This document shows positions 6,529 to 14,262 of a stretch of 20,477 bases of DNA, in pieces (within the stretch, counting starts at the first letter, position 1; every line of letters begins with the position of its first letter). A program made the translations under genes and the position numbers. The notes beneath the pieces were generated by a model. The model did not search any database. It was not told the DNA's origin and worked only from the letters and a program-made list of their open reading frames with translations. The stretch comes from DATKPE01 sp035524335 (GTDB taxonomy: Bacteria > Bacteroidota > Ignavibacteria > UBA10030 > SZUA-254): assembly GCA_035524335.1 (NCBI GenBank), contig DATKPE010000043.1, forward strand, positions 1 to 20,477, in the 5' to 3' direction.

Positions 6529-8658
6529 ATGAAAAGCATTTTTGTTTTTACGATCGTCCTCACTATTGCCCTCACCAACGACATGTCAGCCTCACCCAAA
6601 CCGACAAGCAAGCGCGATCAGGACAGCATAACCGCCAGATTTGATTCGCTCGTTTCGCAGAAGGAGATGGGATGCACCGTCGCCAACAACACGACCACCT
6701 TCCGTCTCTTCGCCCCGCGCGCGACCGCCGTCCGGATCGCCATCTATTCCTCCTATAATGAGGCGTTCGGTGAGGAATATGCCATGGTGCGCGACGACGA
6801 CGGGGTCTGGGAATATTCGACGCCGGGGGAACTCTACGGCAAATTTTACGGCTACCGGGTCAGCGGACCGAAGGGGCCCGGCGAGATGTTCAATGAAAAA
6901 ATACTGATCGCCGATCCGTACTCGAAGGCGGTCGTCACGAAGAACACCTATCGCCATCCCGCCAAGACGCTCATCCTCGACACACAGTTCGACTGGGGGA
7001 AGGACACGTTCGTCGTGCCCGCCGATCACTCCCGGCTCATGATCTACGAAGCGCACATCCGCGACCTGACCGCGCATCCGAGCTCCGGCGTCACCACGAA
7101 CCGGGGCACCTATCTGGGCCTTACCCAGAAAGATGCCACCGGCGGACTTTCCTACCTGAAGGATCTCGGCGTGAATGCCGTCGAATTCCTTCCGATCCAG
7201 GAATTCGCCAACATCGAACTGCCGTTCCGGGACAGCAGTACCCTGAGCGACAATGGCGAGTTCAACACGTGGAATCCGTACGAAAGAAACCACTGGGGGT
7301 ACATGACCTCCTACTACTTCGCCCCCGAAAGTTATTACGCGACCGACGGCACAATCGCGAAAGACAAATACAACGGCACCGACGGCCGCGCGGTAAAGGA
7401 ATTCAAACAGCTCGTGAAAACCCTCCACAAGGAAGGCATCGCCGTCATCATGGACGTGGTGTACAATCACGTCTCGCAATACGATTACAATCCGTTCAAA
7501 TACATCGACAAATACTATTACTTCCACACCGATCCGCAGGGCAACTTCGTCCGGACCTCGGGATGCGGCAACGACTTCTACACCGGCCGGCCGATGACCA
7601 GACGCCTCATCGTCGAAAGCATCCTCTACTGGATGAAGGAATATCATATCGACGGATTCCGGTTCGATATCGCTCCGATGATCGACCGGGAAACCTGCGT
7701 CAAAATCGCCGAAGAGGCGAAGAAAATCAATCCCAACGTTCTCCTCGTCGCGGAACCGTGGGGCGGAGGAAAATACGACCCGGCCGGCTTCAGCGATATC
7801 GGCTGGGCCGCCTGGAACGACCATATCCGGAACGGCGTGAAGGGACAGAACCCCAACGACGGCCTCGGCTTCATTTTCGGCAAGATGCAGGGCGACAATA
7901 CGAAGAAAACCGTCATGAGCTTTATCACCGGCACCCTCCGGGAAGACAGCGGCCTCTTCGTCCGCAAGGACCACAGCGTCAATTATCTCGAATCCCACGA
8001 CGATTATACCATGGGGGATTTCATCCGCCTCGCCACCGGCAGGGTCCGCGAAGGCGACCCGGTGGGCGATGAGTACGCCAACGCGAAGCTCACGCCGGAG
8101 GAACTGGCGTACCACAAACTTGCGGCGATGTTCCTCTTCTCGTCGCAGGGACCGCTCATGCTCGCCGAAGGCCAGGAGTTCGGCCGGAGCAAGGTCATCG
8201 CTCAGACGACGGTTCCCGATCCCAACGTCAATCATCTCGATCACAACAGCTACGAAAAAGACAACGAAACGAACTATCTCAATTATCTTCACCGGACGCT
8301 CAATCAGAACCTGGTCGATTACTACAAGGGACTGATCGAGCTCCGGAAGCGCTACCCGGCCTTCAGCAGCGCTCCGAAAAAGGCGGTCGAGTTCATGAAA
8401 ACGGAGGACGACTACTTTATCGCGTTCCGGATCAACGGGACACTCGTGCCGGGCGACGCCGGAAAAACCGGCCTCATCGTGCTCCTGAACGGCAATCCGG
8501 ATAAAGAGGGGAAGATTACGCTTCCGAAGGGAAAATGGCTGGTCATGGGGGATAAAAACCGGATATCGCCGGGGAAACCGATCCGCACCGAATCAGGTAC
8601 GGTGACGGTTCCCCCCACCTCGGGAATGATTCTGCGGGAGGAATCGTCCTCCAACTGA
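6529..8658 (+). CDS. Secreted type I pullulanase-like alpha-glucan debranching enzyme (CBM48-GH13)
   Basis: A 709-residue protein. A signal peptide (about residues 1-20) is followed by an N-terminal beta domain (about 50-145) of the CBM48 kind and a GH13 barrel. The conserved GH13 regions are DVVYNH (309-314), GFRFDIA with nucleophile D380, VLLVAEPW with acid/base E409, and NYLESHDD with D491. NHWGYMTSYYFAPES (254-268) is the region found in type I pullulanases and related debranching enzymes that cut alpha-1,6 branches in pullulan, starch or glycogen. A beta-sandwich closes the C terminus. The signal peptide sends it to the periplasm or outside; no T9SS tail is present. It is a single unit with its own promoter and terminator and no SusC/SusD pair beside it. 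The ATG at 6529 begins the signal peptide, and no ribosome site precedes it. The exact bond specificity is inferred. Confidence 0.88.
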   Translation: MKSIFVFTIVLTIALTNDMSASPKPTSKRDQDSITARFDSLVSQKEMGCTVANNTTTFRLFAPRATAVRIAIYSSYNEAFGEEYAMVRDDDGVWEYSTPGELYGKFYGYRVSGPKGPGEMFNEKILIADPYSKAVVTKNTYRHPAKTLILDTQFDWGKDTFVVPADHSRLMIYEAHIRDLTAHPSSGVTTNRGTYLGLTQKDATGGLSYLKDLGVNAVEFLPIQEFANIELPFRDSSTLSDNGEFNTWNPYERNHWGYMTSYYFAPESYYATDGTIAKDKYNGTDGRAVKEFKQLVKTLHKEGIAVIMDVVYNHVSQYDYNPFKYIDKYYYFHTDPQGNFVRTSGCGNDFYTGRPMTRRLIVESILYWMKEYHIDGFRFDIAPMIDRETCVKIAEEAKKINPNVLLVAEPWGGGKYDPAGFSDIGWAAWNDHIRNGVKGQNPNDGLGFIFGKMQGDNTKKTVMSFITGTLREDSGLFVRKDHSVNYLESHDDYTMGDFIRLATGRVREGDPVGDEYANAKLTPEELAYHKLAAMFLFSSQGPLMLAEGQEFGRSKVIAQTTVPDPNVNHLDHNSYEKDNETNYLNYLHRTLNQNLVDYYKGLIELRKRYPAFSSAPKKAVEFMKTEDDYFIAFRINGTLVPGDAGKTGLIVLLNGNPDKEGKITLPKGKWLVMGDKNRISPGKPIRTESGTVTVPPTSGMILREESSSN

Positions 8659-8686
8659 CGGCGATTGTTACGGTCTCCACAACTTT

Positions 8687-8725
8687 CACCCGGAAATGCC
8701 GTTACGTTTCCGGGTGTTTTGTTTC
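8687..8725 (+). terminator. Intrinsic terminator after the pullulanase-like gene
   Basis: CACCCGGAAA (8687-8696) and TTTCCGGGTG (8707-8716) form a 10-base-pair stem with a 10-base loop, followed by TTTTGTTTC. It starts about 28 bases after the stop codon. On the minus strand, after the permease gene, the same stem has no U tract, so it is less likely to stop that transcript. Confidence 0.8.
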
Positions 8726-8768
8726 GGGCCGGTGAAGGGAGCGGCTCTCGGCCGGCGGGTCTGCCGGA

Positions 8769-10094
8769 TCAGTGGTCGGGCGTCCCGCGGTCTTCAGGCG
8801 CGACGTTCCGTTTCAGCAGCCGCCAGAGAACAGGCCCGGTCAGAAGCGCCCCGGCGGCGAACAGCGCCGCCATGCTGTGCACGGCCCCGTTGACACAGAG
8901 TCCCGCGCAGGCAACTCCGAGGCAGACCGCCGGCAGGAGCGTCAGGACGATGAGCCCCGGCACCGGAAGCGGAATGCGGAACGGAGCAGGCGTCTCCGGT
9001 CTCTGCCGTCGGATCCGGATCAGCGCCATGAATTCGGGAAAGAGGGCGGCGCTGTAAAGCGTGACGTCGATGATGAGAAGATCGTCGAACTGCCAGAGCA
9101 CCATGCCGCTGACCGCCAGCGCGCAGAAAAGTATGGACCAGTGCGGAGTGCCGAAGCGGGGATGCAGCCGCATCATGCGGCGGGGGAAGAAACGGTCCGC
9201 CGCCATCGCCTCCGGAACGCGGCTGATCGCGAGCAGATTCGACAGGAAGAGGCCAAACGCGCTCGCGAGTCCTCCGACGGAAACCAGCGTGCCGAGCCAC
9301 CATCCGCCGATGCGGTTGCCGAGGGCCGGAAAGCCGCTCTCCCGGAGTTCCGCCGGATCGATGCCGGTCCGGATTCCTGTGTGGAGAGCGAGCAGGTAGA
9401 CGGCAACGATGACCGCCAGGGCCGCGAACATCGACAAGAGGTAGGAGCGAACCGGCCGTTCGACTTCCGGTGCGATCGTCGATGCGCTGTCCCACCCGAG
9501 GTAATTCCACATGAGTATAAACAACCCCATGCTTATGCCGGCGAAGCCGGGCGCAGGGGAGACAGCCGCCGGCTGATGCTGTCCGGCCGCCGGGAGGAAC
9601 GCCATCACGAGGAAGGGGAGAATGACGCCTGCCTTGAGCGCAATCGAGCTTTTACCCACCGGCTGGATGCCGAGGATATTGAGCCCGGCACAGACCCACA
9701 CCACCCCAAGGCAAACCGGAATCCGGAATGCCTCGATGCCGGGGAAGAAAAAACCGGTGTACTGGACGAAAAGGACCGGATAGATGGCCAGATCGGTAAG
9801 CGCATAAAGCCAGGTCCACCATCCCTCGTAAAAACCCCATCTCGGTCCGAGACCGATTTTCACCCACTGGTAGTACCCGCCGGTCATCGGGAACCGGCTG
9901 TTGAGCTCCAGCACCATCAGGATCACCGGAAGGCTCCAGAGGAGGGGGACCAGAAGAAGGGCAAAAAGCGCCAGCCGGGGCCCGACGTCGCTGAGGAGCG
10001 GTTCCAGTCCATAGGGGCCTCCGGAAACCGTGAAGAAGAAAATCGCCGTGAGCGCCAGCGGCCTGAGGAGCCTTCGGTTCTTCGGAGCGGTCAT
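8769..10094 (-). CDS. APC-superfamily amino acid/polyamine permease
   Basis: A 441-residue inner-membrane protein with about 12 hydrophobic segments. The motif SGGPYGLE in the first helix (residues 24-31) and MTGGYYQW further on are those of the APC superfamily. The GGPxGxE form is typical of the LAT/PUT-like branch that imports amino acids or polyamines with protons. The substrate is not certain. The start ATG overlaps the stop of the M1 peptidase gene in ATGA (10091-10094), so translation is probably coupled. The same transcript encodes an exported aminopeptidase, which supports a role in taking up the amino acids that enzyme frees. No clear terminator follows on this strand. Confidence 0.85.
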   Translation of the reverse strand: MTAPKNRRLLRPLALTAIFFFTVSGGPYGLEPLLSDVGPRLALFALLLVPLLWSLPVILMVLELNSRFPMTGGYYQWVKIGLGPRWGFYEGWWTWLYALTDLAIYPVLFVQYTGFFFPGIEAFRIPVCLGVVWVCAGLNILGIQPVGKSSIALKAGVILPFLVMAFLPAAGQHQPAAVSPAPGFAGISMGLFILMWNYLGWDSASTIAPEVERPVRSYLLSMFAALAVIVAVYLLALHTGIRTGIDPAELRESGFPALGNRIGGWWLGTLVSVGGLASAFGLFLSNLLAISRVPEAMAADRFFPRRMMRLHPRFGTPHWSILFCALAVSGMVLWQFDDLLIIDVTLYSAALFPEFMALIRIRRQRPETPAPFRIPLPVPGLIVLTLLPAVCLGVACAGLCVNGAVHSMAALFAAGALLTGPVLWRLLKRNVAPEDRGTPDH

Positions 10095-12091
10095 CGGATG
10101 ATCAGCATCGGGCGGGTACGGGTGACGGTGCCCGCACTGAGGCGGCAGTAATATACTCCTCCGGCGAGATCGGAGGGGGTCCAGGTGAACGTGTACGTGC
10201 CGGGCGTGCGGTCGCCGTGGGCGAGCGTTGCCACTTTGACGCCGAGGAGGTTATAGACGCTGATGTCGACGGTAATCCGGTGGGGAATGGAATAGCGGAC
10301 GGTGGTCGAACCGGAGAACGGATTCGGAAAATTCTGAAGAAGATCGAATTCGTTGAGGATCACCGGAGGGAGGACTGCGATCACATCCCTGAGAACCCAT
10401 TTTCCCTCGTCGAGCGCGACCGATGAGGGGCGGAAGGGGAGGGCGATGGTGAATGTCTGCGTGGCGGCATTGTTGAACACCGTCACGGTCGTATCCCCCT
10501 CCGGTCCGGTCATGTGCAGATCGAGCGGCATGGTGAAAAACGGCGGATCCGATGCGGCTGTCTCCTGCCCGATGGTTGCGATGACGGTTGTCTGATGAGG
10601 TGGTCCCGCGGACGACCATGCGAAAGTGTAGCGCGGATACCCCTGTCCGTAGATCCATTCGCTGAAAAAATATCCGAAATCGGCGCCGAGGTAATGTTCG
10701 ATGGCCGCCTCGAAATCGGCGGTGGTCGCGGATGCATACCGGAGCGCCGGCGAGCCGGCGTACGCCGCCAGCGCCCCGAAGAATAGCGAGTCTCCCGTTA
10801 TATGCCGGAGCATGTGCAGAACGGTGGCGCCCTTGGAATAGGTGCGCGCGCCGTCGAACAGGCCTCTGACATCGGTCGTATCGGCGGCATACACCGGTCC
10901 CACGGCCCGTTTTGCGCGCGACAGCTGGATATCGATGTAATTCCGGTACGCGGTGTCACCGTACATTGCGCCGAAATAGACAGCCGTGCAGTACACTGCG
11001 AACCCTTCATTCAGCCAGATATCCCGCCAGCTTCTGCAGGAGATCATATCGCCGAACCACTGATGCGCCAGTTCATGAATGACCGTTTCTTCCGTGAAGG
11101 TATTGATCGACGTCATGGTCTGGTGCTCCATCGCATTGCCGCCGAACTGGGAATGTCCGTACTTTTCCTTCAGGAAGGGATAGGGGCCGAATAGCCGGGA
11201 GAAGAGCGCCAGGCCGTCGGTCGTGTGCGCCAGACCGGCCTGCGCGGCGGCGAGACTCTCCGGAAGGACATAATTGAGGATCTCCATCGAATCGGTCGGT
11301 GAGGAGCGGTACCAGAGGGTGAAGGCGTCATAGGCGCCGATGGCGACCGAGATCAGGTAGGTCGCGATCGGATATCGTTCCCGCCAGTGCCAGGTCGCGG
11401 TGCCGTCGCCGTTGGAGGCGACGGAAGCGAGGATGCCGTTCGAGCCGACCCGGAGGGAGGAGTCGGTGGTCACGAACAGATCGGCGGAGTCGGCTTTGTC
11501 CTCCTGGATGTCCTTGCACGGCCACCAGTCGCGTGCGCCGTACGGTTCGCTGAGCGACCAGATCCAGGGATGGCCGTCGGCGCTGGCGGTGACGAACGAG
11601 CCGAGGCCGGTTGCGGCCGGGGTTCCGTGATAGAAGACCACGGTGCGAAGAGTATCGCCGTTGTGCACGGGAATTCCGATTGCGATGGAGAGCGTTGCCG
11701 TCTCCCGGGTAAAAGGGGTGCGGATTCCGCCGAGCAGGACCGAGTCCACTGTCATCGTATTCATCAGATCATAGGTAAGGACGGCGGGATTCTCCGCCGA
11801 ACTGCGGAGGAGGGTGGTCACAGACCCGCGAACGACGGGAGTATCCGGAAGAATGGTGAGATCGAGCCGGTAATAGAGGATGTCGGTCCAGACGCTTGCG
11901 GCGCTGGCCGGCTGAAGGCGGCGGGCTGAATGCCGGGCGCTTTCCATGACGGGCAGTTTTTCATCCGGCACGGACGGCGACTGCCGCCGTGCAGCGGAAG
12001 GAATTGCCGCGGTCAGCAGGAGCGCGAGGAGGAGCAGATAGCGCACGGGTGTGCAGGCCGGAACGGTTCCGCTGTGGCGCGACCGGATCAC
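10091..12091 (-). CDS. Secreted M1-family aminopeptidase with T9SS type A sorting domain
   Basis: A 666-residue zinc peptidase. A signal peptide covers about residues 16-34. The N-terminal beta domain (70-255) is followed by the catalytic domain. The zinc site is HELAH (H339, E340, H343) with E362 in NEGF, giving HExxH-x18-E. The substrate motif normally written GxMEN appears as GNAMEH (318-323), with histidine in the last place, and Y418 is a candidate transition-state tyrosine. The last 85 residues (582-666), with FPNPF and VYNLLGVKVATL, form a type IX sorting domain, so the enzyme should cross the outer membrane and stay on the surface or be released. It trims N-terminal residues from peptides. 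The GTG start (12091) overlaps the stop of the DUF2721 gene by 4 bases, and its own stop overlaps the permease start by 4 bases. The usual large C-terminal helical domain of aminopeptidase N is absent. Confidence 0.92.
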   Translation of the reverse strand: MIRSRHSGTVPACTPVRYLLLLALLLTAAIPSAARRQSPSVPDEKLPVMESARHSARRLQPASAASVWTDILYYRLDLTILPDTPVVRGSVTTLLRSSAENPAVLTYDLMNTMTVDSVLLGGIRTPFTRETATLSIAIGIPVHNGDTLRTVVFYHGTPAATGLGSFVTASADGHPWIWSLSEPYGARDWWPCKDIQEDKADSADLFVTTDSSLRVGSNGILASVASNGDGTATWHWRERYPIATYLISVAIGAYDAFTLWYRSSPTDSMEILNYVLPESLAAAQAGLAHTTDGLALFSRLFGPYPFLKEKYGHSQFGGNAMEHQTMTSINTFTEETVIHELAHQWFGDMISCRSWRDIWLNEGFAVYCTAVYFGAMYGDTAYRNYIDIQLSRAKRAVGPVYAADTTDVRGLFDGARTYSKGATVLHMLRHITGDSLFFGALAAYAGSPALRYASATTADFEAAIEHYLGADFGYFFSEWIYGQGYPRYTFAWSSAGPPHQTTVIATIGQETAASDPPFFTMPLDLHMTGPEGDTTVTVFNNAATQTFTIALPFRPSSVALDEGKWVLRDVIAVLPPVILNEFDLLQNFPNPFSGSTTVRYSIPHRITVDISVYNLLGVKVATLAHGDRTPGTYTFTWTPSDLAGGVYYCRLSAGTVTRTRPMLIIR

Positions 12092-12573
12092 TCTTCAGCG
12101 TGGACTTCGATCAGGATGATTTTGTACGATCGGTGGATTTCCCGTCCGGAGAAAAAGATGCCGACGAAGACCATGATCATGCCGAGGACAAAGATCATCA
12201 GCGGCACTGCTTTCAGGATATCGGCGGAGAAGAACAGGTTCAGGGCGATCGCGGTGGAGCTGAGCACAAAGAGTCCGATCGCGGTCTGGAGGGAGAGAAT
12301 CGCGTTCCGGATGATCCCCGTGCGGACGAGAAGTTCGTCGGTCTGCTTCACGATGCTCATGTACCGGGTGTTGTCGGTGTAGCTCAGTTCTCCTTTTTCG
12401 CCCAGGATCCTGTTCAGGCCTCGTTTTTCATCGTTGAGGAGGCGGATCCGCGTGACCATGTTGGAATACCGGTTGGTGAGCCCGAGAAGGAGGAGGCCGA
12501 CGGCGGAAATGCCGAGGGCCGGTGCGAGGATCGCCTGGATCGCCTGAATTGCGGTAATGCTGGAGTCCTGCAT
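12088..12573 (-). CDS. DUF2721 family membrane protein
   Basis: A 161-residue inner-membrane protein with three hydrophobic segments (about 14-34, 90-113 and 121-143). A charged loop rich in arginine, lysine and glutamate lies between the first two. Length, segment spacing and the run NRYSNMVTRIR after the first segment fit DUF2721, a family with no known function. It is the first gene of a three-gene unit with the M1 peptidase and the permease, joined by a GTGA overlap. The ATG at 12573 follows a weak GGTGGA site. Its own promoter lies 35 bases upstream. A role in the peptidase/permease pathway is suggested only by position. Confidence 0.8.
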   Translation of the reverse strand: MQDSSITAIQAIQAILAPALGISAVGLLLLGLTNRYSNMVTRIRLLNDEKRGLNRILGEKGELSYTDNTRYMSIVKQTDELLVRTGIIRNAILSLQTAIGLFVLSSTAIALNLFFSADILKAVPLMIFVLGMIMVFVGIFFSGREIHRSYKIILIEVHAEE

Positions 12574-12607
12574 CTGATTCCACCGGTTATGGTGACGACG
12601 GATTGCC

Positions 12608-12639
12608 GGAATGTATAAAGATTTCCGGTCAGAGTAAAA
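12608..12639 (-). promoter_or_regulatory. Promoter for the DUF2721-peptidase-permease operon
   Basis: The minus strand reads TTTT (12639-12636), 20 bases, then TACATTCC (12615-12608). The spacing is exact but the -7 box has two mismatches. It lies in the 99-base gap after uppP and predicts a leader of about 28 bases. Confidence 0.45.
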
Positions 12640-12672
12640 TGGCCGCGACCGGTACGGATCTGGTTCGACTGT

Positions 12673-13521
12673 TTAAAGGACGTTCCTGAGCAGAAGGATC
12701 CAGAGAAGAGAGCCGAGGAGGATGCGGTAGACGACGAAGATCTTTGTCGAGTGCGTCTTCAGATAGCCGAGAAGGAATGCGATAGTGGCATATCCGACGA
12801 TCCCCGAAACGATGGTGGAGACGGCGAGCGGAAGGATGCCGAGGCTGGCCATGTGATGCCGCGCTTCGTACATTTCGAAGAATCCGCTTGCGAGCACCGC
12901 GGGGATGCTAAGAAGGAAAGAGAACCGGGCGGCGGCTTCGCGCGTCAGGCCGAGGAACAGTCCGGCCGTGATGGTGCTCCCGGAACGGGATGACCCCGGG
13001 ATCAGGGCGCAGGACTGGGCGAATCCGATGACCAGGGCGTCGATCCAGGTGATCTCTCCCTCCGATCGTTTTCTCTTTCCTGTAAATTCCGCAAGGAGAA
13101 GAAGAAGCGCGACGGCGATCATGCTGGTGGCGATCGTCGAAATCTCCTTGGTGAACATTCCCTCGATTATTTTTTTGAAGGCGAGCCCTATCACGGCCAC
13201 CGGGAGGGTGCCGATGATGATATTGCCCAGCATGCGGGAATCGTTTCCCCATCCGGGGGCTCCGTCGCCGTTCCGCCGGCGTGCGTCGGCGAGTGCGGCG
13301 TGGGTCATTCTGAGGAGATCCTTGAAAAAATAGATGATGACGGCGGCGATCGTCCCGATCTGAATGATCGCGATGTAGGCTGTCCAGTCTTCGGGGTGGT
13401 CGGGGTCGATCAGGTGGAGGAGTGAACCGGCCAGCGTGAGATGGGCCGAACTGCTGACGGGGAGAAATTCGGTCAGTCCCTGGATGATGCCGAGGAGAAT
13501 TGCGTAGCCTATGCTGATCAC
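12673..13521 (-). CDS. uppP: Undecaprenyl-diphosphatase UppP (BacA)
   Basis: A 282-residue integral membrane enzyme of the usual family length. It removes one phosphate from undecaprenyl diphosphate so that the lipid carrier can be reused for peptidoglycan and other wall polymers; extra copies give bacitracin resistance. Both signature regions are present: QGLTEFLPVSSSAHL (14-28), with the catalytic glutamate, serines and H27, and PGSSRSGSTITAGLF (175-189), with R179. About eight hydrophobic segments follow the BacA pattern. The start is GTG at 13521, with GAGGA 7 bases before it. A promoter at 13556-13588 and a separate one after the gene suggest it is transcribed alone. Confidence 0.95.
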   Translation of the reverse strand: MISIGYAILLGIIQGLTEFLPVSSSAHLTLAGSLLHLIDPDHPEDWTAYIAIIQIGTIAAVIIYFFKDLLRMTHAALADARRRNGDGAPGWGNDSRMLGNIIIGTLPVAVIGLAFKKIIEGMFTKEISTIATSMIAVALLLLLAEFTGKRKRSEGEITWIDALVIGFAQSCALIPGSSRSGSTITAGLFLGLTREAAARFSFLLSIPAVLASGFFEMYEARHHMASLGILPLAVSTIVSGIVGYATIAFLLGYLKTHSTKIFVVYRILLGSLLWILLLRNVL

Positions 13522-13555
13522 GGTCCGGTCCTCACTGTTGCCTGATGGAATTCAC

Positions 13556-13588
13556 CTAGGGTACGGAAAAGACCGGTGATATCCAAAA
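13556..13588 (-). promoter_or_regulatory. Promoter for uppP
   Basis: The minus strand has TTTTG (13588-13584), exactly 20 bases, then TACCCTAG (13563-13556). The upstream box is a full match and the -7 box is partial. It lies between the stop of the small upstream gene (13598) and the GTG start. Confidence 0.5.
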
Positions 13589-13597
13589 TGCCGACCG

Positions 13598-13915
13598 CTA
13601 CCGGCGGACGTAGCAGGGGGTTCCGGTGCCGAGAAGAAGCGCGGGTTCCGTTTCCGGGGGCGAGGGGATCTCGACCGCGGGGTAGGACCGGAGAAGATGC
13701 TTGAGGATCGGCAGAGCGCTGTCGGTGCATTCGATGAAACACGATTCGAGCTGTTCGCTCATGCTCCTTCCCTCTTCCTCCGCGGGCGCGTAGAGGTTGA
13801 CTTCCGCCTGCGGCGAACACTGCGGAAGAGTCGCAACGAGCTCATCGTAAAATTTCAGTGCCATTGTCCGGTCGTGGTCGACCAGGCGGAACAGAAACTG
13901 GAAGTAGTGTTTCAT
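13598..13915 (-). CDS. Small protein of unknown function (105 residues)
   Basis: I do not recognise this protein. The start chosen is the ATG at 13915, where GGAG stands 7 bases upstream; the frame is open for another 34 codons, but that part has no start signal. The N-terminal 45 residues (MKHYFQFLFRLVDHDRTMA onward) look like an amphipathic helix pair. The middle is acidic (PAEEEGRSMSEQLE), followed by a stretch with two cysteines (SCFIECTDSALPIL) and a proline-rich tail ending in CYVRR. There is no signal peptide and no clear membrane span. It is 76 bases upstream of uppP on the same strand but probably a separate unit. Confidence 0.55.
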   Translation of the reverse strand: MKHYFQFLFRLVDHDRTMALKFYDELVATLPQCSPQAEVNLYAPAEEEGRSMSEQLESCFIECTDSALPILKHLLRSYPAVEIPSPPETEPALLLGTGTPCYVRR

Positions 13916-14262
13916 CACCGCGCTCCGAATAATGAACGAATTCGCTGATTCTCTGAGAGAGAGCCGGTCCGTAACGCACTGGCCGTACGAAAACGAACCA
14001 ATATTATGAAGAAACACATGTTTACAAAACGGGAGGTGATCCGCGTCACCGGCTGTGCGCCGGGTGGGATGGATGCAGACAGGAAAGAAACGGGGGACCA
14101 GGGGAGGGAAATCACATACTCTGAAAATTTCCGCCTTTCCGAGTCTCCGCCATGAGCGGAGTCTCAGATGCTCATTCCCTGAACACGCTTCGGGGAGGCA
14201 GCTCTTATCCGCCTCGGACGGATTCGGAATAATATGAACCGGTCATCCTTCCCGCCGGCAGG
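13916..14262. other. Intergenic region of about 350 bases, no gene recognised
   Basis: This gap lies between the TolC-like gene and the small unknown gene. Short open frames exist on both strands but have no ribosome site or recognisable protein. Two things can be seen: a weak promoter candidate on the minus strand (TTTTG at 14029-14025, 18 bases, TAATATTG at 14006-13999) for the small gene, and an imperfect inverted repeat at 14141-14165. Confidence 0.5.
14141..14165. repeat. Imperfect inverted repeat
   Basis: GAGTCTCCGC and GCGGAGTCTC flank CATGA. The inner six pairs (CTCCGC/GCGGAG) are perfect, then one T-T mismatch, then three more pairs. There is no U tract, so it is not a typical terminator. 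It could be part of an operator or a weak stop signal for the efflux operon. Confidence 0.4.

Noticed and set aside
6592..8292. Long open frame (566 codons) on the minus strand, antisense to the pullulanase-like gene
   Set aside because: Low-complexity product rich in valine, aspartate and arginine with no recognisable motif; the plus frame has all GH13 motifs.
8772..10151. Open frame (459 codons) on the plus strand across the permease gene
   Set aside because: Charged, repeat-like Arg/Glu/Asp/His composition typical of the reverse strand of a hydrophobic membrane protein gene; no start signal.
14055..14237. 60-codon frame on the plus strand in the gap between the efflux operon and the small unknown gene
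   Set aside because: No ribosome site or promoter, and a composition like random translation of GC-rich DNA.
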